Shown here piece by piece: positions 1 to 8,513 of a DNA stretch of 42,176 nt; the stretch's first letter is position 1, and each line of letters starts with the position of its first letter. The notes below the pieces were generated by a model. It was not told the origin of the DNA. It made no database searches and saw nothing but the letters and a program-made list of their open reading frames with translations. The stretch covers positions 1 through 42,176 of the forward strand of contig JNVT01000098.1 of assembly GCA_000737985.1 (NCBI GenBank), given 5' to 3'. The position numbers were made by a program, and so were the translations under genes. This stretch comes from Gammaproteobacteria bacterium MFB021. GTDB taxonomy: Bacteria; Pseudomonadota; Gammaproteobacteria; Pseudomonadales; Halomonadaceae.

Positions 1-512
1 GCCTGCTTGACCAGCGTGCTCAGTCCGCCCGGGCTGGAGACGCGTTCGGCCGCTGCCAGGCGCACCGCGGCAATCCCGTTGTCGCTGGCGTGATGCACCA
101 GCCGCGCTTCGTCATCGATTCTGGCCAGCGCGGTCAGCCGTAGCGTCTGGTTGTCGCCCTGTGCGACCAGCGCATCGAGCAGCGCCTGTTCGCTCAGGCG
201 TTCTACCAGCGCAACACGGCGGGAGAGCTCGAGGGCGGGCTGCTCGCGGCCGCCGATCACATCGATCAGGCGCGCCAGCGATTCGGCGGTGGGAGCTTCC
301 CGGTGCCACGCGAGCAGCGTGTCGGGATCGCTCAGGCGCGACAGCGCGGCTTGGCGTACGCCGGCATCGCTGTCTCGGGACAGTGTCTCGAGCGCCGCGT
401 GGTCGCCGGCATCGAGCTGCAGCGCGGCCTGGGCGCGCACGCTGGGGTCCTGGTGGTCCCAACGCGGGCGCCGCCGACGGGGAGACAGTAGGCGTTGAAA
501 GAGTCCTGGCAT
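1..512 (-). CDS. DUF349 domain-containing protein, N-terminal part (runs off the left edge)
   Basis: An open frame enters from the left edge and begins at the ATG at 512 (MPGLFQRLLSP...), so about 170 N-terminal residues are visible. After a basic start (RRRRPRWDHQDPSVR) it consists of short, Ala/Leu-rich helical units such as DAGVRQAALSRLSDPDTL, which look like HEAT-type repeats. Large DUF349 proteins of Halomonadaceae and Pseudomonas have this kind of N-terminus, but the DUF349 repeats themselves would lie outside the window, so the name is an inference. It is divergent from minC, with 235 bp between the two starts. The function of the family is not established. The overlapping frames at 112-462 and 332-526 on the same strand are less protein-like and are shadows. 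Confidence 0.6.
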   Translation of the reverse strand, partial: MPGLFQRLLSPRRRRPRWDHQDPSVRAQAALQLDAGDHAALETLSRDSDAGVRQAALSRLSDPDTLLAWHREAPTAESLARLIDVIGGREQPALELSRRVALVERLSEQALLDALVAQGDNQTLRLTALARIDDEARLVHHASDNGIAAVRLAAAERVSSPGGLSTLVKQ

Positions 513-655
513 GGCAGGTTTGGCATCCTGAAAACGACGGGCTGGCGGTGGCCGATGCGGCGGGCGGCGTGGCATCGGCGGCAGCCGCCTATCTAACCAT
601 TTGACGGCCCGCGGTAAAAGAGTGCAGGGCCTCGGGCGTCGGCCCTCGGCGACAC

Positions 656-684
656 CTGACAAAAGGTCTAGCTGGCCTTATGAT
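656..684 (+). promoter_or_regulatory. sigma-70 promoter of minCDE
   Basis: CTGACA at 656-661 and TATGAT at 679-684 are separated by exactly 17 bp, each one base from consensus. Transcription would start near 691, leaving a leader of about 57 nt before the minC ATG. It is the best-matching promoter in the 235-bp gap between the DUF349 gene and minC. Confidence 0.65.
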
Positions 685-747
685 CGGTTGCAGCGGCAGA
701 CGCCCTCGCATAGCGTAACCCCTATTTCCCCGCTGCGGAGTTCGGTC

Positions 748-1491
748 ATGAGTCTCAACAGGGATCGGGCAGAGACTGCCTTCACGTTCAAAGGTGGCAT
801 GCTGCCCATGACGGTCATGGAGTTGACCAGTGGCGACCCTGAGCGTGTGCGCGCCCAGCTGGCCGGCAAGGTCAGCCAGGCCCCGGCCTTCTTCCAGCAC
901 ACGCCGGTGGTGCTCAGCGTCGAGCGGCTCGACGAGCCGCATCTGGCGCTGGAGCGTATCTGCGCCGTATGCCGCGCGCACAAGCTGCTGCCGGTGGCGG
1001 TGCGCGGAGGCCCCGATCCCGTCAAACAGTCCGCCTGGGCCCTGGGCCTGGGCTGGTTCCCGCCGCAGGAGAGCCGCCCCAAGGCGGTCGAAGCCGCCCC
1101 GGCCGAGCCAGTGGTGGAGGTCGAGACCGAGCTGCCGCTGGCCGGCACCGACGGGGCCCATGCCGGCGGGCGCATCCATCGCGGCACGGTGCGCTCTGGC
1201 CAGCAGGTGTCGGCGCCGGAGGGCGATCTGGTGGTGATCGGCGCGGTCAATCCCGGTGCCGAAGTGCTCGCCGCCGGCAGCGTGCACGTCTACGGGCCTC
1301 TGCGCGGGCGTGCCCTGGCAGGTATCCATGGTGATCGCGAGGCGGGCATCTTCTGCCATGACCTGCATGCGGAGCTGCTCTCGGTGGCGGGTACCTACAA
1401 GCGTCTCGAGGACATCGACCCGCGCATGCTGGGAGCGAGCGTCCAGGTGCAGCTCAGGGAAGATCAGCTGCGCATCTCGGCTTTGACCTGA
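748..1491 (+). CDS. minC: septum site-determining protein MinC
   Basis: MinC inhibits FtsZ polymerisation away from midcell and is recruited to the membrane by MinD. The 247-residue protein has the family's two parts: an N-terminal FtsZ-binding domain (about residues 1-105, starting FTFKGGMLPMTVMEL), an acidic, Pro/Ala-rich linker, and a C-terminal beta-helix domain (about 140-247) that carries the RSGQQV motif and GAVNPGAEVLAAGSVHVYG typical of the MinD-binding face. The ATG at 748 is preceded by GCGGAG at a suitable distance; an open frame extends upstream to 601 but lacks MinC similarity. It is the first gene of minC-minD-minE, downstream of a good promoter at 656-684. Confidence 0.95.
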   Translation: MSLNRDRAETAFTFKGGMLPMTVMELTSGDPERVRAQLAGKVSQAPAFFQHTPVVLSVERLDEPHLALERICAVCRAHKLLPVAVRGGPDPVKQSAWALGLGWFPPQESRPKAVEAAPAEPVVEVETELPLAGTDGAHAGGRIHRGTVRSGQQVSAPEGDLVVIGAVNPGAEVLAAGSVHVYGPLRGRALAGIHGDREAGIFCHDLHAELLSVAGTYKRLEDIDPRMLGASVQVQLREDQLRISALT

Positions 1492-1584
1492 ACCGGCAGA
1501 GCCGAGCGGCGCCGAGGACGATAAGGTGTCGCCCCGCTGCGGGCGGGTGTGATCAACAATCTATCGGGTAACAGGAAGTTCATC

Positions 1585-2406
1585 TTGGCCAAGATCATCG
1601 TTGTAACCTCCGGTAAGGGTGGCGTCGGTAAGACGACCAGCGCAGCGGCCATTGCCACGGGACTGGCCTTGCGTGGCAACAAGACCGTGGTCATCGACTT
1701 CGACGTGGGTCTGCGTAATCTCGATCTGATCATGGGGTGCGAGCGGCGCGTGGTGTATGACCTGGTCAACGTCATCCAGGGCGAGGCGGGGCTCAACCAG
1801 GCATTGATCCGCGACAAGCGCACCGAGAACCTGCATATACTTCCGGCCTCCCAGACCCGCGACAAGGATGCGCTGACGCTCGAGGGCGTCGAGAAGGTGC
1901 TCAACGATCTTTCCGAAGATTTCGACTACATCATCTGCGACTCCCCTGCGGGGATCGAGCGCGGCGCCCAGCTGGCGATGTACTTCGCCGACGAGGCGGT
2001 GGTGGTGACCAACCCCGAGGTCTCCTCGGTGCGCGACTCCGACCGTATTCTCGGGCTGCTGTCGTCGAAATCGCGGCGCGCCGAGCAGAACCGCGACCCG
2101 GTCAAGGAACACCTGCTGATCACCCGTTACAACGCCAACCGCGTCGATGACGGCGACATGCTCAATCTGGAAGATATCCGCGAGATCCTGGCGATCGAAC
2201 TGATCGGTCTGATCCCCGAGTCGGAAGCGGTGCTGCGCGCCTCCAACCAGGGCGTGCCGGTGGTTCACGACGACAAGAGCGATGCCGGCCAGGCCTATCT
2301 GGACACGGTCGCCCGGCTGATGGGCGAAGAGGTGCCACTGCGTTTCCACGCGGCGCAGAAGCGGAGCCTGATCTCGCGCATGTTCGGAGGAGGGGGCCGC
2401 CGGTGA
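1585..2406 (+). CDS. minD: septum site-determining ATPase MinD (TTG start)
   Basis: MinD is a ParA-type ATPase that dimerises with ATP on the inner membrane, carries MinC and is released by MinE, giving pole-to-pole oscillation. The 273-residue protein shows the deviant Walker A KGGVGKTT at residues 11-18, [14 protein letters not shown] (switch I region), DSPAGIE (switch II) and a C-terminal basic amphipathic helix (RSLISRMF) used as membrane anchor. The start is the TTG at 1585, which gives the universal [14 protein letters not shown]-terminus and has CAGGAAG just upstream; the in-frame GTG at 1549 would add twelve unrelated residues. It lies 93 bp after minC and overlaps minE by 4 nt. Confidence 0.96.
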   Translation: MAKIIVVTSGKGGVGKTTSAAAIATGLALRGNKTVVIDFDVGLRNLDLIMGCERRVVYDLVNVIQGEAGLNQALIRDKRTENLHILPASQTRDKDALTLEGVEKVLNDLSEDFDYIICDSPAGIERGAQLAMYFADEAVVVTNPEVSSVRDSDRILGLLSSKSRRAEQNRDPVKEHLLITRYNANRVDDGDMLNLEDIREILAIELIGLIPESEAVLRASNQGVPVVHDDKSDAGQAYLDTVARLMGEEVPLRFHAAQKRSLISRMFGGGGRR

Positions 2407-2657
2407 GACTACTCGACTTTCTCAAGGGTGAACGCAAGAAGTCCGCGTCGGTCGCCAAGGAGCGCCTGCAGATCATCGTCGCGCACCAGCGCGGCCAGCG
2501 CGGCCAGCCCGACTACATGCCGATGCTGGAGCAGGAGCTGCTGGAGGTGATCCGACGCTATGTCCAGGTCGATCAGGATGCGATCAGCATCAGTCTCGAC
2601 AGTGACAACGACTGCTCGGTGCTCGAACTCAACGTGACCCTGCCCAACCGCGACTGA
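2403..2657 (+). CDS. minE: cell division topological specificity factor MinE
   Basis: MinE stimulates MinD ATPase and displaces it from the membrane, confining MinC activity to the poles. The 84-residue product has the N-terminal membrane and MinD-binding segment ([30 protein letters not shown]) and the C-terminal topological specificity beta-fold ([26 protein letters not shown]). Length matches the family (about 80-90). The GTG start sits inside the minD stop codon (GTGA overlap), so translation is very likely coupled to minD. Confidence 0.95.
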   Translation: MRLLDFLKGERKKSASVAKERLQIIVAHQRGQRGQPDYMPMLEQELLEVIRRYVQVDQDAISISLDSDNDCSVLELNVTLPNRD

Positions 2658-2675
2658 GCCGCCATCGAATCGCAC

Positions 2676-2700
2676 CCCGGGGGCATGAGTCGCGCCCGGG
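2676..2700 (+). terminator. GC-rich hairpin after minE
   Basis: CCCGGGGGC (2676-2684) pairs with GCGCCCGGG (2692-2700) around a 7-nt loop with one mismatch. It starts 18 nt after the minE stop. There is no T-run behind it, so it may be a weak terminator or only a 3'-end stabiliser between minE and the exonuclease I gene. Confidence 0.35.
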
Positions 2701-2740
2701 CGTATGCTAGGCTTGCGCTTTTGCGCAGGCGGAGAGCGGT

Positions 2741-4204
2741 ATGGCCAAGGCCAAGGCGGCACTGACTTTTCTGTGGCACGACTACGAGACCTTTGGCGCC
2801 GACCCCCGGCGCCACCGCGCCTCGCAGTTCGCGGCCATTCGCACCGACGCCGACTTCAATCCGATCGGCGAGCCGCTGACCCTCTATGCGCGCCCCGCGG
2901 ATGACGACCTGCCCCACCCCCAGGCCTGCCTGATCACCGGTATCACACCCCAGGCGGCGCTGCGTCGCGGCCTGCCCGAGGCGGAGTTCGCCGCGCGTAT
3001 CCTGGCCGAGATGAGCGTGCCGGGCACCTGCTCGCTGGGCTACAACAGCCTGCGCTTCGACGACGAGGTGAGTCGTCATCTGTTCTACCGCAACCTCTTC
3101 GACCCTTACGCCCGCGAGTGGCAGAACGGCAACTCGCGCTGGGACCTGATCGACGCGGTGCGCGCCTTCTACGCGCTGCGCCCGGACGGTATCGAGTGGC
3201 CGCAGCGCGAGGATGGCGCGCCCAGCTTCAAGCTCGAGCACCTCACCGCCGCCAACGGGATCGAGCACGCCGGGGCCCACGATGCACTGGCCGACGTGCG
3301 CGCGACCATTGCGCTAGCGCGACAGCTGCGTGACGCCAACCCCAAGTTCTTCGAGCATCTGCTGTCGCTGCGCGACAAGCGCCGGGTCGCGGCGCTGCTC
3401 GATGTCGAGGCGCGCAAGCCCATGCTGCACGTGTCGCGACGCTATCCGGCGAGCCGCGGCTGCAGCGCGCTGGTGGTGCCGCTGGCCAAGCATCCCAGCA
3501 ATCCCAACGGGGTGATCGTCTACGACCTGGCGGTCGATCCGACGCCGCTGGCGTCGCTGTCGCTGGAGGAGATCAAGGCGCGGCTGTTCGTCAGCGAGAG
3601 CGAGCTGGCCGAAGGCGAATCGCGCATTCCGCTCAAGGTGGTGCATCTCAACCGCAGCCCGGTGCTGCTGCCGATCGCCGCGGTGGACGCCACGGTAGCC
3701 GAGCGCCTGAGTATCGATCGCGCCCTGTGCGAGCGCCACTGGCAGACGCTGCTGCAGAACCCGGAGGCCGCCAGCAAGGCGGCTGCGGCCTTTGCCGAGG
3801 GGCCCGCCGAGCCGCCGCGGGACCCCGACCTGATGCTCTACTCCGGCGGCTTCTTCTCGCCGCATGACCGTCAGGCGATGGAGCGGGTCCACGCCACGCC
3901 GCCGGAGGCGCTGGGACAGACCGGCTTCGCCTTTCAGGATCCGCGACTGGAGGAGATGCTGTTCCGCATGCGCGCGCGCAGCTATCCCGAGACGCTGGAG
4001 AGCGAGGAGAAGGCGCAGTGGGAAGCCTACCGCTGGTCACGCATGAACGACCCGCAGAGCGGCGCTTTTACCCTCAAGGAGTTCGCGCGGGAGATCGAGC
4101 GACTCAACCAGACCGCCCTCGACGCGCGCGAGCGGCAGGTGCTCGAAGAGCTGGTGATGTACGTCGAGTCGATCATGCCGGAGCAGGCCTTCGACGCCTA
4201 TTGA
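2741..4204 (+). CDS. sbcB: exodeoxyribonuclease I
   Basis: Exonuclease I degrades single-stranded DNA 3'-5' and takes part in mismatch repair and recombination. The 487-residue protein starts with the DEDD exonuclease motif I HDYETFG (Asp14 and Glu16 as metal ligands); a Ser-Leu-Gly-Tyr-Asn-Ser-Leu-Arg-Phe-Asp-Asp stretch gives motif II (YNSLRFDDE), and HDALADVRATIALA gives motif III. The SH3-like and C-terminal helical domains follow (RDPDLMLYSGGFFSPHD is family-typical). E. coli SbcB is 475 residues. The ATG at 2741 is preceded by GGCGGAGAGCGGT. It stands alone between minE and a convergent protease gene and shares a terminator with it. Confidence 0.94.
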   Translation: MAKAKAALTFLWHDYETFGADPRRHRASQFAAIRTDADFNPIGEPLTLYARPADDDLPHPQACLITGITPQAALRRGLPEAEFAARILAEMSVPGTCSLGYNSLRFDDEVSRHLFYRNLFDPYAREWQNGNSRWDLIDAVRAFYALRPDGIEWPQREDGAPSFKLEHLTAANGIEHAGAHDALADVRATIALARQLRDANPKFFEHLLSLRDKRRVAALLDVEARKPMLHVSRRYPASRGCSALVVPLAKHPSNPNGVIVYDLAVDPTPLASLSLEEIKARLFVSESELAEGESRIPLKVVHLNRSPVLLPIAAVDATVAERLSIDRALCERHWQTLLQNPEAASKAAAAFAEGPAEPPRDPDLMLYSGGFFSPHDRQAMERVHATPPEALGQTGFAFQDPRLEEMLFRMRARSYPETLESEEKAQWEAYRWSRMNDPQSGAFTLKEFAREIERLNQTALDARERQVLEELVMYVESIMPEQAFDAY

Positions 4205-4314
4205 CCGTGGCGGGTGCGGTCATTCCTTGTCGCGGCGACCAATGGCGACGTCCGCGAGCTGTCGCCCCGCGCAAGGGCGATCAGCATCAAACGCTGTACC
4301 CCGACATGATGCAA

Positions 4315-4340
4315 AGCGCCCCGGCCATGGCCGGGGCGCT
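4315..4340. terminator. bidirectional terminator between sbcB and the protease gene
   Basis: A perfect 26-nt palindrome, 12-13 bp arms starting AGCGCCCCGGCC, is flanked by ATGCA on one side and GCAT on the other, which extends the stem. It sits 110 bp after the sbcB stop and 25 bp after the end of the convergent protease gene. ATTTC follows on the plus strand; the T-run is poor but the position and stem strength fit a shared terminator. Confidence 0.65.
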
Positions 4341-4365
4341 GCATTTCTGGGGTGGGTGACGCCGC

Positions 4366-7221
4366 TCAGCGCGGCAGCGGGGTGAAGCCGCGGGTCAGCG
4401 CATCGACGTCGCTGGCCGTGTCGCCCGGGTCGGCGGTGATACGCAGCGCCGGGTGCGCTCGCAGCGCCTGCCACGCCTGCTTTAGTGCCTGTGGCGTGAC
4501 CTCGGCGACCGCCGCGGCGAGGTGACGGCGACGCTCGAAGTCGACCGCCGGGTAGGCCAGGTTCTGCCACAGGCGGTCGGCGCGCTCCTCCAGCGACTGG
4601 TCGCGGGTCAACAGCTGCTGGCGCACCGCTTCGCGGTAGGGCGCGAGTTCACTGGCGTCGAGGGTGTCGATACGCTGGTCGAAGCGGGTCAGAAAAGCAT
4701 CCATGCGCGCGTCGATCTTGGCGCTGTCGGCGCTCGGCGACTGCACCAGCAGGCTCAGCCCGGGGGCGTCCAGCAGCGGCGCGTAGCCGGCGTTGACGAT
4801 ATAACCGAGCTGCTCGTCGGTGCGCAGCTGGGCGAAGAAGGGCGGGCCGATCAGCTGGCCGAGCACGGCCAGGCGCGCCTGGCTGGCCAGCGAGCGGTCT
4901 GGGCCCTGGAGATAGCGCAGCACCGCCGAGTCGTCGCGGGCGGTATTCGGGTGCAGCACCGGGGCATCGGTCGGCACCTCGAGGGCGGTGAGCGGCGGGA
5001 TATCGTCGGCGTGCAGCCGCGGCGCGAGCGCGTTGGCCACCAGCAGGCCCTCGCGTCGCGCCAGCTCGGCGTCCAAGTTGCCCACCGCCATACCCTGCAG
5101 GTAGAGCTGACCGAGGAAGTTTCGGCGGTAGTCACGCACGTCCTGCACGTCGATCTCATCGAGCGCCGCGAGCATGTTGCGGGTGCTGATCTGCGGGCGC
5201 ATCAGCGCCTCGCCGAGGGTGCGCTGCATCTGCTGGTAGAGCGCATCCTGAGGTGCGTTGCGCCAGCTGCGCGCCAGCCCCTGCTTGACCCGGGCGAGGC
5301 TATCGGCGCTGATCTCGCCGTGCTGGAGCTGTTCGATCACGGTCTGCATCAGGCGCGCCTGGTGGTCGCGCCAGCCGGAGAAGGCCAAGGTGATGCCGCG
5401 CCCGTGGGCATAGGCGACGAACTCCTGGCCGGCCAGCGAGGCCGGGTAGAAGCGCTCATTGAGCCCATCGTTGAGCCAGCCTGCCAGCAGCCGCGTGAGC
5501 ACGGCGTGGCGCGCATCGCTGGCGGCCTGGGGAGACTGCAGGCTGAAGCGCCACTCGACCCGGGGCGCGCCGAAATCGCTGTCCGCCTGGTGCCAGAGTT
5601 CGACGCTCGGCGTGTCGACGAGGCGCTCGGGCTCGGCTGTGGGAAAGGTCTCGACGCTCAGGTCGTCGGCGATATAGGGGTTGGGCTCGGGCAGCCCGAG
5701 GCCGTCGAGGGGTTGCGCCTCGGGCCACTGGGAGACCCGGGTCAGGGTATAGGGGGCGGCGAAGTAGGGCGTGGTCTGCGCGCCCTCGACCTCGGGGCCG
5801 CTGTAGACCCGCAGCAGGTTGTCCGGGGTGAGCCGGTCGAGTAGTGCATCGATGGCCGCGGGGTCGAAGTGATCCATGCGGTAGGGCGCATACTGCACGT
5901 CGGCGAGCGGATAGTAGGCGAGGCTCATGGCCAGGCCGCTCACCGTCTGGATCGGCTCCTGGCGCTGCTGGAAGCGGAACGCCTGCTGCGCGAGGTCGGC
6001 CTGTTCGCGGTAGCGCCAGGCATCCACACCCTGGTCACGCAGGCGCTGAATCTGAGCGAACAGGCTGGCCTGGATCTGGTCGAGATGCGCCACGCCTTCG
6101 TCAGTCAGACTGATCGAGACGTCGAACAGGGCGTGGCGGCCGTCGGCCTCGCGGGTGCCGGCGGAGAGTCCGTCGGCCCAGCCCTGGCGGCGTAGCGCGG
6201 CGAGCAGGCTGCCTTCGCCTTCGTGGCCGAGCAGGTTGGCGACGTAGGCATCGGGCTTGTCGGCATAGTCACCGATGGGGTCGGCGATCGGGAACAGGAA
6301 CTCGACGCGCTGGCGGCTCTCGTGGGTCTTGACCCGCAGGCGTGCCGGCAGCTGGCCGGGCAGCGCCAGCGAGGTGTCGATCTGCGGCCGCGAGAGGTCG
6401 TGGTCGGCGATCGCCGCGAAGCGGCTGCGCACCTCCTGCTCCAGCGTGTCCAGCGGCTGCGGCGCGAGCACCACCAGATGCATCACGTTGGCGTCGTAGT
6501 GGGCGCGGTAGAAGTCGACCAGCGCCTGACGCAGCGGGCGCTTATCGCTGTTGAGGGTGTCGAGGTTGCCGACCGCGAAGTGGTTGATCGGGTGCTCGGG
6601 GTTGAGCGCCTTGCCCAGCGCCTCGGCGATGCCGCGGGCGTCGTCGGCGCGGCGTGCCTGGTACTCCGAGTTCACCGCGTGGCGTTCACGGTCGACGTAC
6701 TCCGGGTTGAACTGGGGCGAGACGAAGAACTGAGCGAAGCGGTCCAGCGCCTCGGGAAAGGCCTGGGGGTCGACATCGAAATAGAAATTGGTGTCCTGGG
6801 CCGCGGTGAACGCATTGTGCGAGCCGCCGTTGCGCTGGATGAAGCTCTGGTAGCCGTCCGGATCGGGATAGCCCGCGGTGCCCAGGAACAGCATGTGTTC
6901 GAGGAAGTGCGCCAGCCCCGGCATGTCGGCGGGGTCGTTGTCGCTGCCCACCGAGACGTCCATGGCCGCTGCCGCCTTGTCGGCCTCGGGGTCGCTGATC
7001 AGCAGCACCTCGAGCCCATTGGCGAGGGTGAGGGCGCGATAGGCGCGGCTGTCGTTGGGGCTCTGGATCGGCGTGTCGCCGGTCGCTGGCGGCGCCTCGG
7101 CGGCGGCTGTCTCGGCCGTTGGTGTCAGCGACGCGGCCTGACAGACGCCGAGCAGGGCCATGAGGCCGAGTCCGGCCAGCCAGGCGCAGGCGGACGATCG
7201 CGATATCCTCGGGTGAGGCAT
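4366..7221 (-). CDS. ptrA: periplasmic pitrilysin-family (M16A) zinc protease
   Basis: A 951-residue inverzincin metalloprotease like E. coli protease III, which cleaves small peptides in the periplasm. The N-terminus is a signal peptide (hydrophobic residues 11-29, probable cleavage after CQAA). The inverted zinc motif HFLEH lies at residues 105-109 with the general-base Glu108, and the third ligand is Glu186 in HAVNSEY. Four M16 domains follow, the last ones less conserved, with the C-terminal TDEQLGYIVNAGY segment (about residues 770-785) that positions substrate in this family. The ATG at 7221 is preceded by AGGGAGCATTC. It is transcribed away from the SRAP gene and ends against sbcB. Another pitrilysin-like M16 name is possible, but length and motifs fit PtrA. 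Confidence 0.88.
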   Translation of the reverse strand: MPHPRISRSSACAWLAGLGLMALLGVCQAASLTPTAETAAAEAPPATGDTPIQSPNDSRAYRALTLANGLEVLLISDPEADKAAAAMDVSVGSDNDPADMPGLAHFLEHMLFLGTAGYPDPDGYQSFIQRNGGSHNAFTAAQDTNFYFDVDPQAFPEALDRFAQFFVSPQFNPEYVDRERHAVNSEYQARRADDARGIAEALGKALNPEHPINHFAVGNLDTLNSDKRPLRQALVDFYRAHYDANVMHLVVLAPQPLDTLEQEVRSRFAAIADHDLSRPQIDTSLALPGQLPARLRVKTHESRQRVEFLFPIADPIGDYADKPDAYVANLLGHEGEGSLLAALRRQGWADGLSAGTREADGRHALFDVSISLTDEGVAHLDQIQASLFAQIQRLRDQGVDAWRYREQADLAQQAFRFQQRQEPIQTVSGLAMSLAYYPLADVQYAPYRMDHFDPAAIDALLDRLTPDNLLRVYSGPEVEGAQTTPYFAAPYTLTRVSQWPEAQPLDGLGLPEPNPYIADDLSVETFPTAEPERLVDTPSVELWHQADSDFGAPRVEWRFSLQSPQAASDARHAVLTRLLAGWLNDGLNERFYPASLAGQEFVAYAHGRGITLAFSGWRDHQARLMQTVIEQLQHGEISADSLARVKQGLARSWRNAPQDALYQQMQRTLGEALMRPQISTRNMLAALDEIDVQDVRDYRRNFLGQLYLQGMAVGNLDAELARREGLLVANALAPRLHADDIPPLTALEVPTDAPVLHPNTARDDSAVLRYLQGPDRSLASQARLAVLGQLIGPPFFAQLRTDEQLGYIVNAGYAPLLDAPGLSLLVQSPSADSAKIDARMDAFLTRFDQRIDTLDASELAPYREAVRQQLLTRDQSLEERADRLWQNLAYPAVDFERRRHLAAAVAEVTPQALKQAWQALRAHPALRITADPGDTASDVDALTRGFTPLPR

Positions 7222-7334
7222 GAATGCTCCCTTTATGTCTAAGTAAACGCTGCATCAATCCCTGCGCGGACTCGGCGCCCCCAGCGAATCGCTAAGTTGC
7301 GTGGCACGGGTGCGCCAGCCCGGTCGAATACTAT

Positions 7335-7398
7335 GTGCCAAACAAGCACGGTGCCAAACAACCACGGTGCCAAACAGCCACGGTGCCAAACAGCCACG
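7335..7398. repeat. four tandem 16-bp repeats
   Basis: Unit GTGCCAAACAGCCACG at 7335-7350, 7351-7366, 7367-7382 and 7383-7398. The last two are identical; the first two differ at one or two bases in the middle (CAAGCAC, CAACCAC). A degenerate fifth unit (GGTCCAAACGATCG) follows to about 7413. The array lies between the SRAP stop and the protease start on the minus strand. No spacers, so it is not a CRISPR. Confidence 0.85.
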
Positions 7399-7421
7399 GG
7401 GTCCAAACGATCGTGTGTAGG

Positions 7422-8096
7422 CTAGGCGGACCACACCTGCATCGGGCCGGTGGGGTAGGCGCAGGCCCAGTCCTGGTGCGCCGGATCGTTGATTCGCTTG
7501 GAGACCGGAAACGCCCCCAGAAGTTCCGGTGGCGCCGGGGCCAGCCACTCGCGCGCCTTGGCTACCGGGGTCTCTTCTGCCAGCCAGGTATCCAGGGCCG
7601 CCAGCGGCACGATCGCCGGCAGGCGGTCGGTGAGCGCGCCGAGGAAGGTCGAGGTCGGGACCGTGATCAGCGCGAAGGAGTCGCGCGCGGGGCCGTGGTC
7701 CTGACGATAGCGGGTCCACAGGCCGGCCAGCAGCAGCGGCGCGCGCTCGGTCTGAGTCACCAGATAGGGCTGCTTGCCGCGCACGCTCTGCTGCCACACG
7801 AAGACCCCGGTCACCGGGACCACGCAGCGCCGGGTGGCGAACGCCTCACGGAACATCGGGCGGCTATCCAGCGACTCCGCACGGGCGCAGTGCGGGGCAT
7901 GGTCGAGCACTCCCAACCAGTCGGGTGTGAGGCCCCAGAACGCCTCGCACAGTCGCGTGCTGCCGGCATCCCGGCGCAGGATCGAGACCCACTGCCGCGG
8001 CGCCACGTTGGGGCTCAGGCGGGGTTGCTGGCGCTGGCCCAGCGCCGCCAGCGACGGGTGGCGTGTCCAGTCGTCGATATGTAGGCGACCGGCCAT
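7422..8096 (-). CDS. SRAP (YedK/HMCES-like) protein with apparently replaced active-site residues
   Basis: SRAP proteins (E. coli YedK, human HMCES) form a covalent thiazolidine link between Cys2 and abasic sites in single-stranded DNA. This 224-residue protein keeps the fold signature: PNVAPRQWVSIL, EAFWGLTPDWLG, ARAESLDSRPMF, PVTGVFVWQ, DRLPAIV and PVSKRIND align with the corresponding YedK segments. By eye, the known catalytic positions differ: Cys2 is Ala2 (MAGR instead of MCGR), Asn75 is Cys70, Glu105 is Val100 and His160 is Thr156. The start is fixed by GAGGAGAGACC before the ATG at 8096, so a missed Cys2 start is unlikely. A 143-bp repeat element begins 12 bp upstream. It may bind DNA without crosslinking, use another residue, or be decaying; family membership is much surer than function. 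Confidence 0.82.
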   Translation of the reverse strand: MAGRLHIDDWTRHPSLAALGQRQQPRLSPNVAPRQWVSILRRDAGSTRLCEAFWGLTPDWLGVLDHAPHCARAESLDSRPMFREAFATRRCVVPVTGVFVWQQSVRGKQPYLVTQTERAPLLLAGLWTRYRQDHGPARDSFALITVPTSTFLGALTDRLPAIVPLAALDTWLAEETPVAKAREWLAPAPPELLGAFPVSKRINDPAHQDWACAYPTGPMQVWSA

Positions 8097-8107
8097 GGTC
8101 TCTCCTC

Positions 8108-8250
8108 AGAGGGTGTTTACAAAATGCCTGCGCTCGACAATACGGCGTTGAAATCGACCTCAAAATACTCATTTACCCCTTGTAAACTCCGCTTTTTCGG
8201 CCGATTTCGCCTTGTCTTGCCTTCGCTCGTCGAATTTGTAAACACCCTCT
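8108..8250. repeat. 143-bp dispersed element with terminal inverted repeats, copy 1
   Basis: The element begins AGAGGGTGTTTACAAA and ends with the inverse TTTGTAAACACCCTCT. Its reverse complement matches 20771-20913 over the same length with about ten differences. Inside both copies TTTAC and GTAAA arms form a short inner inverted repeat whose loop differs while the arms do not. It carries no transposase and resembles a MITE or other small structured repeat. It occupies the leader/promoter area of the SRAP gene. Confidence 0.85.
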
Positions 8251-8394
8251 CAAAGGTGGGGTCGAAAGGGCGTGGGTCGAGTGCGTCGACGGCGCTGGCT
8301 GGAGTCTAGCACGCCGCCCCCGATAGGGCTTCGCCGTGGTGCCGGTAGCACTGGCAAAAGCCTCGCGAAATCGATGTGTTAGCCGTATGGACGC

Positions 8395-8423
8395 TTGCGT
8401 TTGCAGAGATTAGCGATATGCTG
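8395..8423 (+). promoter_or_regulatory. sigma-70 promoter of the TetR-MFS/PlsC operon
   Basis: TTGCGT at 8395-8400 and TATGCT at 8418-8423 with a 17-bp spacer. The predicted start point, about 8430, lies just before the palindrome at 8436-8450. Confidence 0.55.
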
Positions 8424-8435
8424 GGAAACGCTGTT

Positions 8436-8450
8436 CGATTTTAAATCGAC
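8436..8450. promoter_or_regulatory. palindromic operator candidate for the TetR regulator
   Basis: TCGATTT and AAATCGA arms of 7 bp flank a single T. The palindrome sits 12 bp downstream of the -10 box and 63 bp before the TetR ATG, where a bound repressor would block transcription. Autoregulation is an inference from position and symmetry. Confidence 0.5.
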
Positions 8451-8513
8451 AATAACATTCCCGCATCCGGCGGGGCGTGACAGCGACTGATGATTTTCCG
8501 AGCGAGGAATTCG

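Larger units (their letters stand above)
8251..8513. other. intergenic region upstream of the TetR gene
   Basis: Between the repeat element and the TetR gene. The first 110 bp show no gene. From about 8380 the sequence becomes AT-richer than its surroundings and holds the promoter (8395-8423) and palindrome (8436-8450) listed separately. Confidence 0.6.

Noticed and set aside
7335-7413. CRISPR-like short repeats
   Set aside because: Units are contiguous 16-mers without spacers, and no cas gene is present.
8124-8309. Small ORF inside the 143-bp element (also readable in the copy at 20478-20897, minus strand)
   Set aside because: Differences between the copies change amino acids as often as silent positions (N/D, C/R, F/L, L/S, E/D), which does not suggest protein selection.
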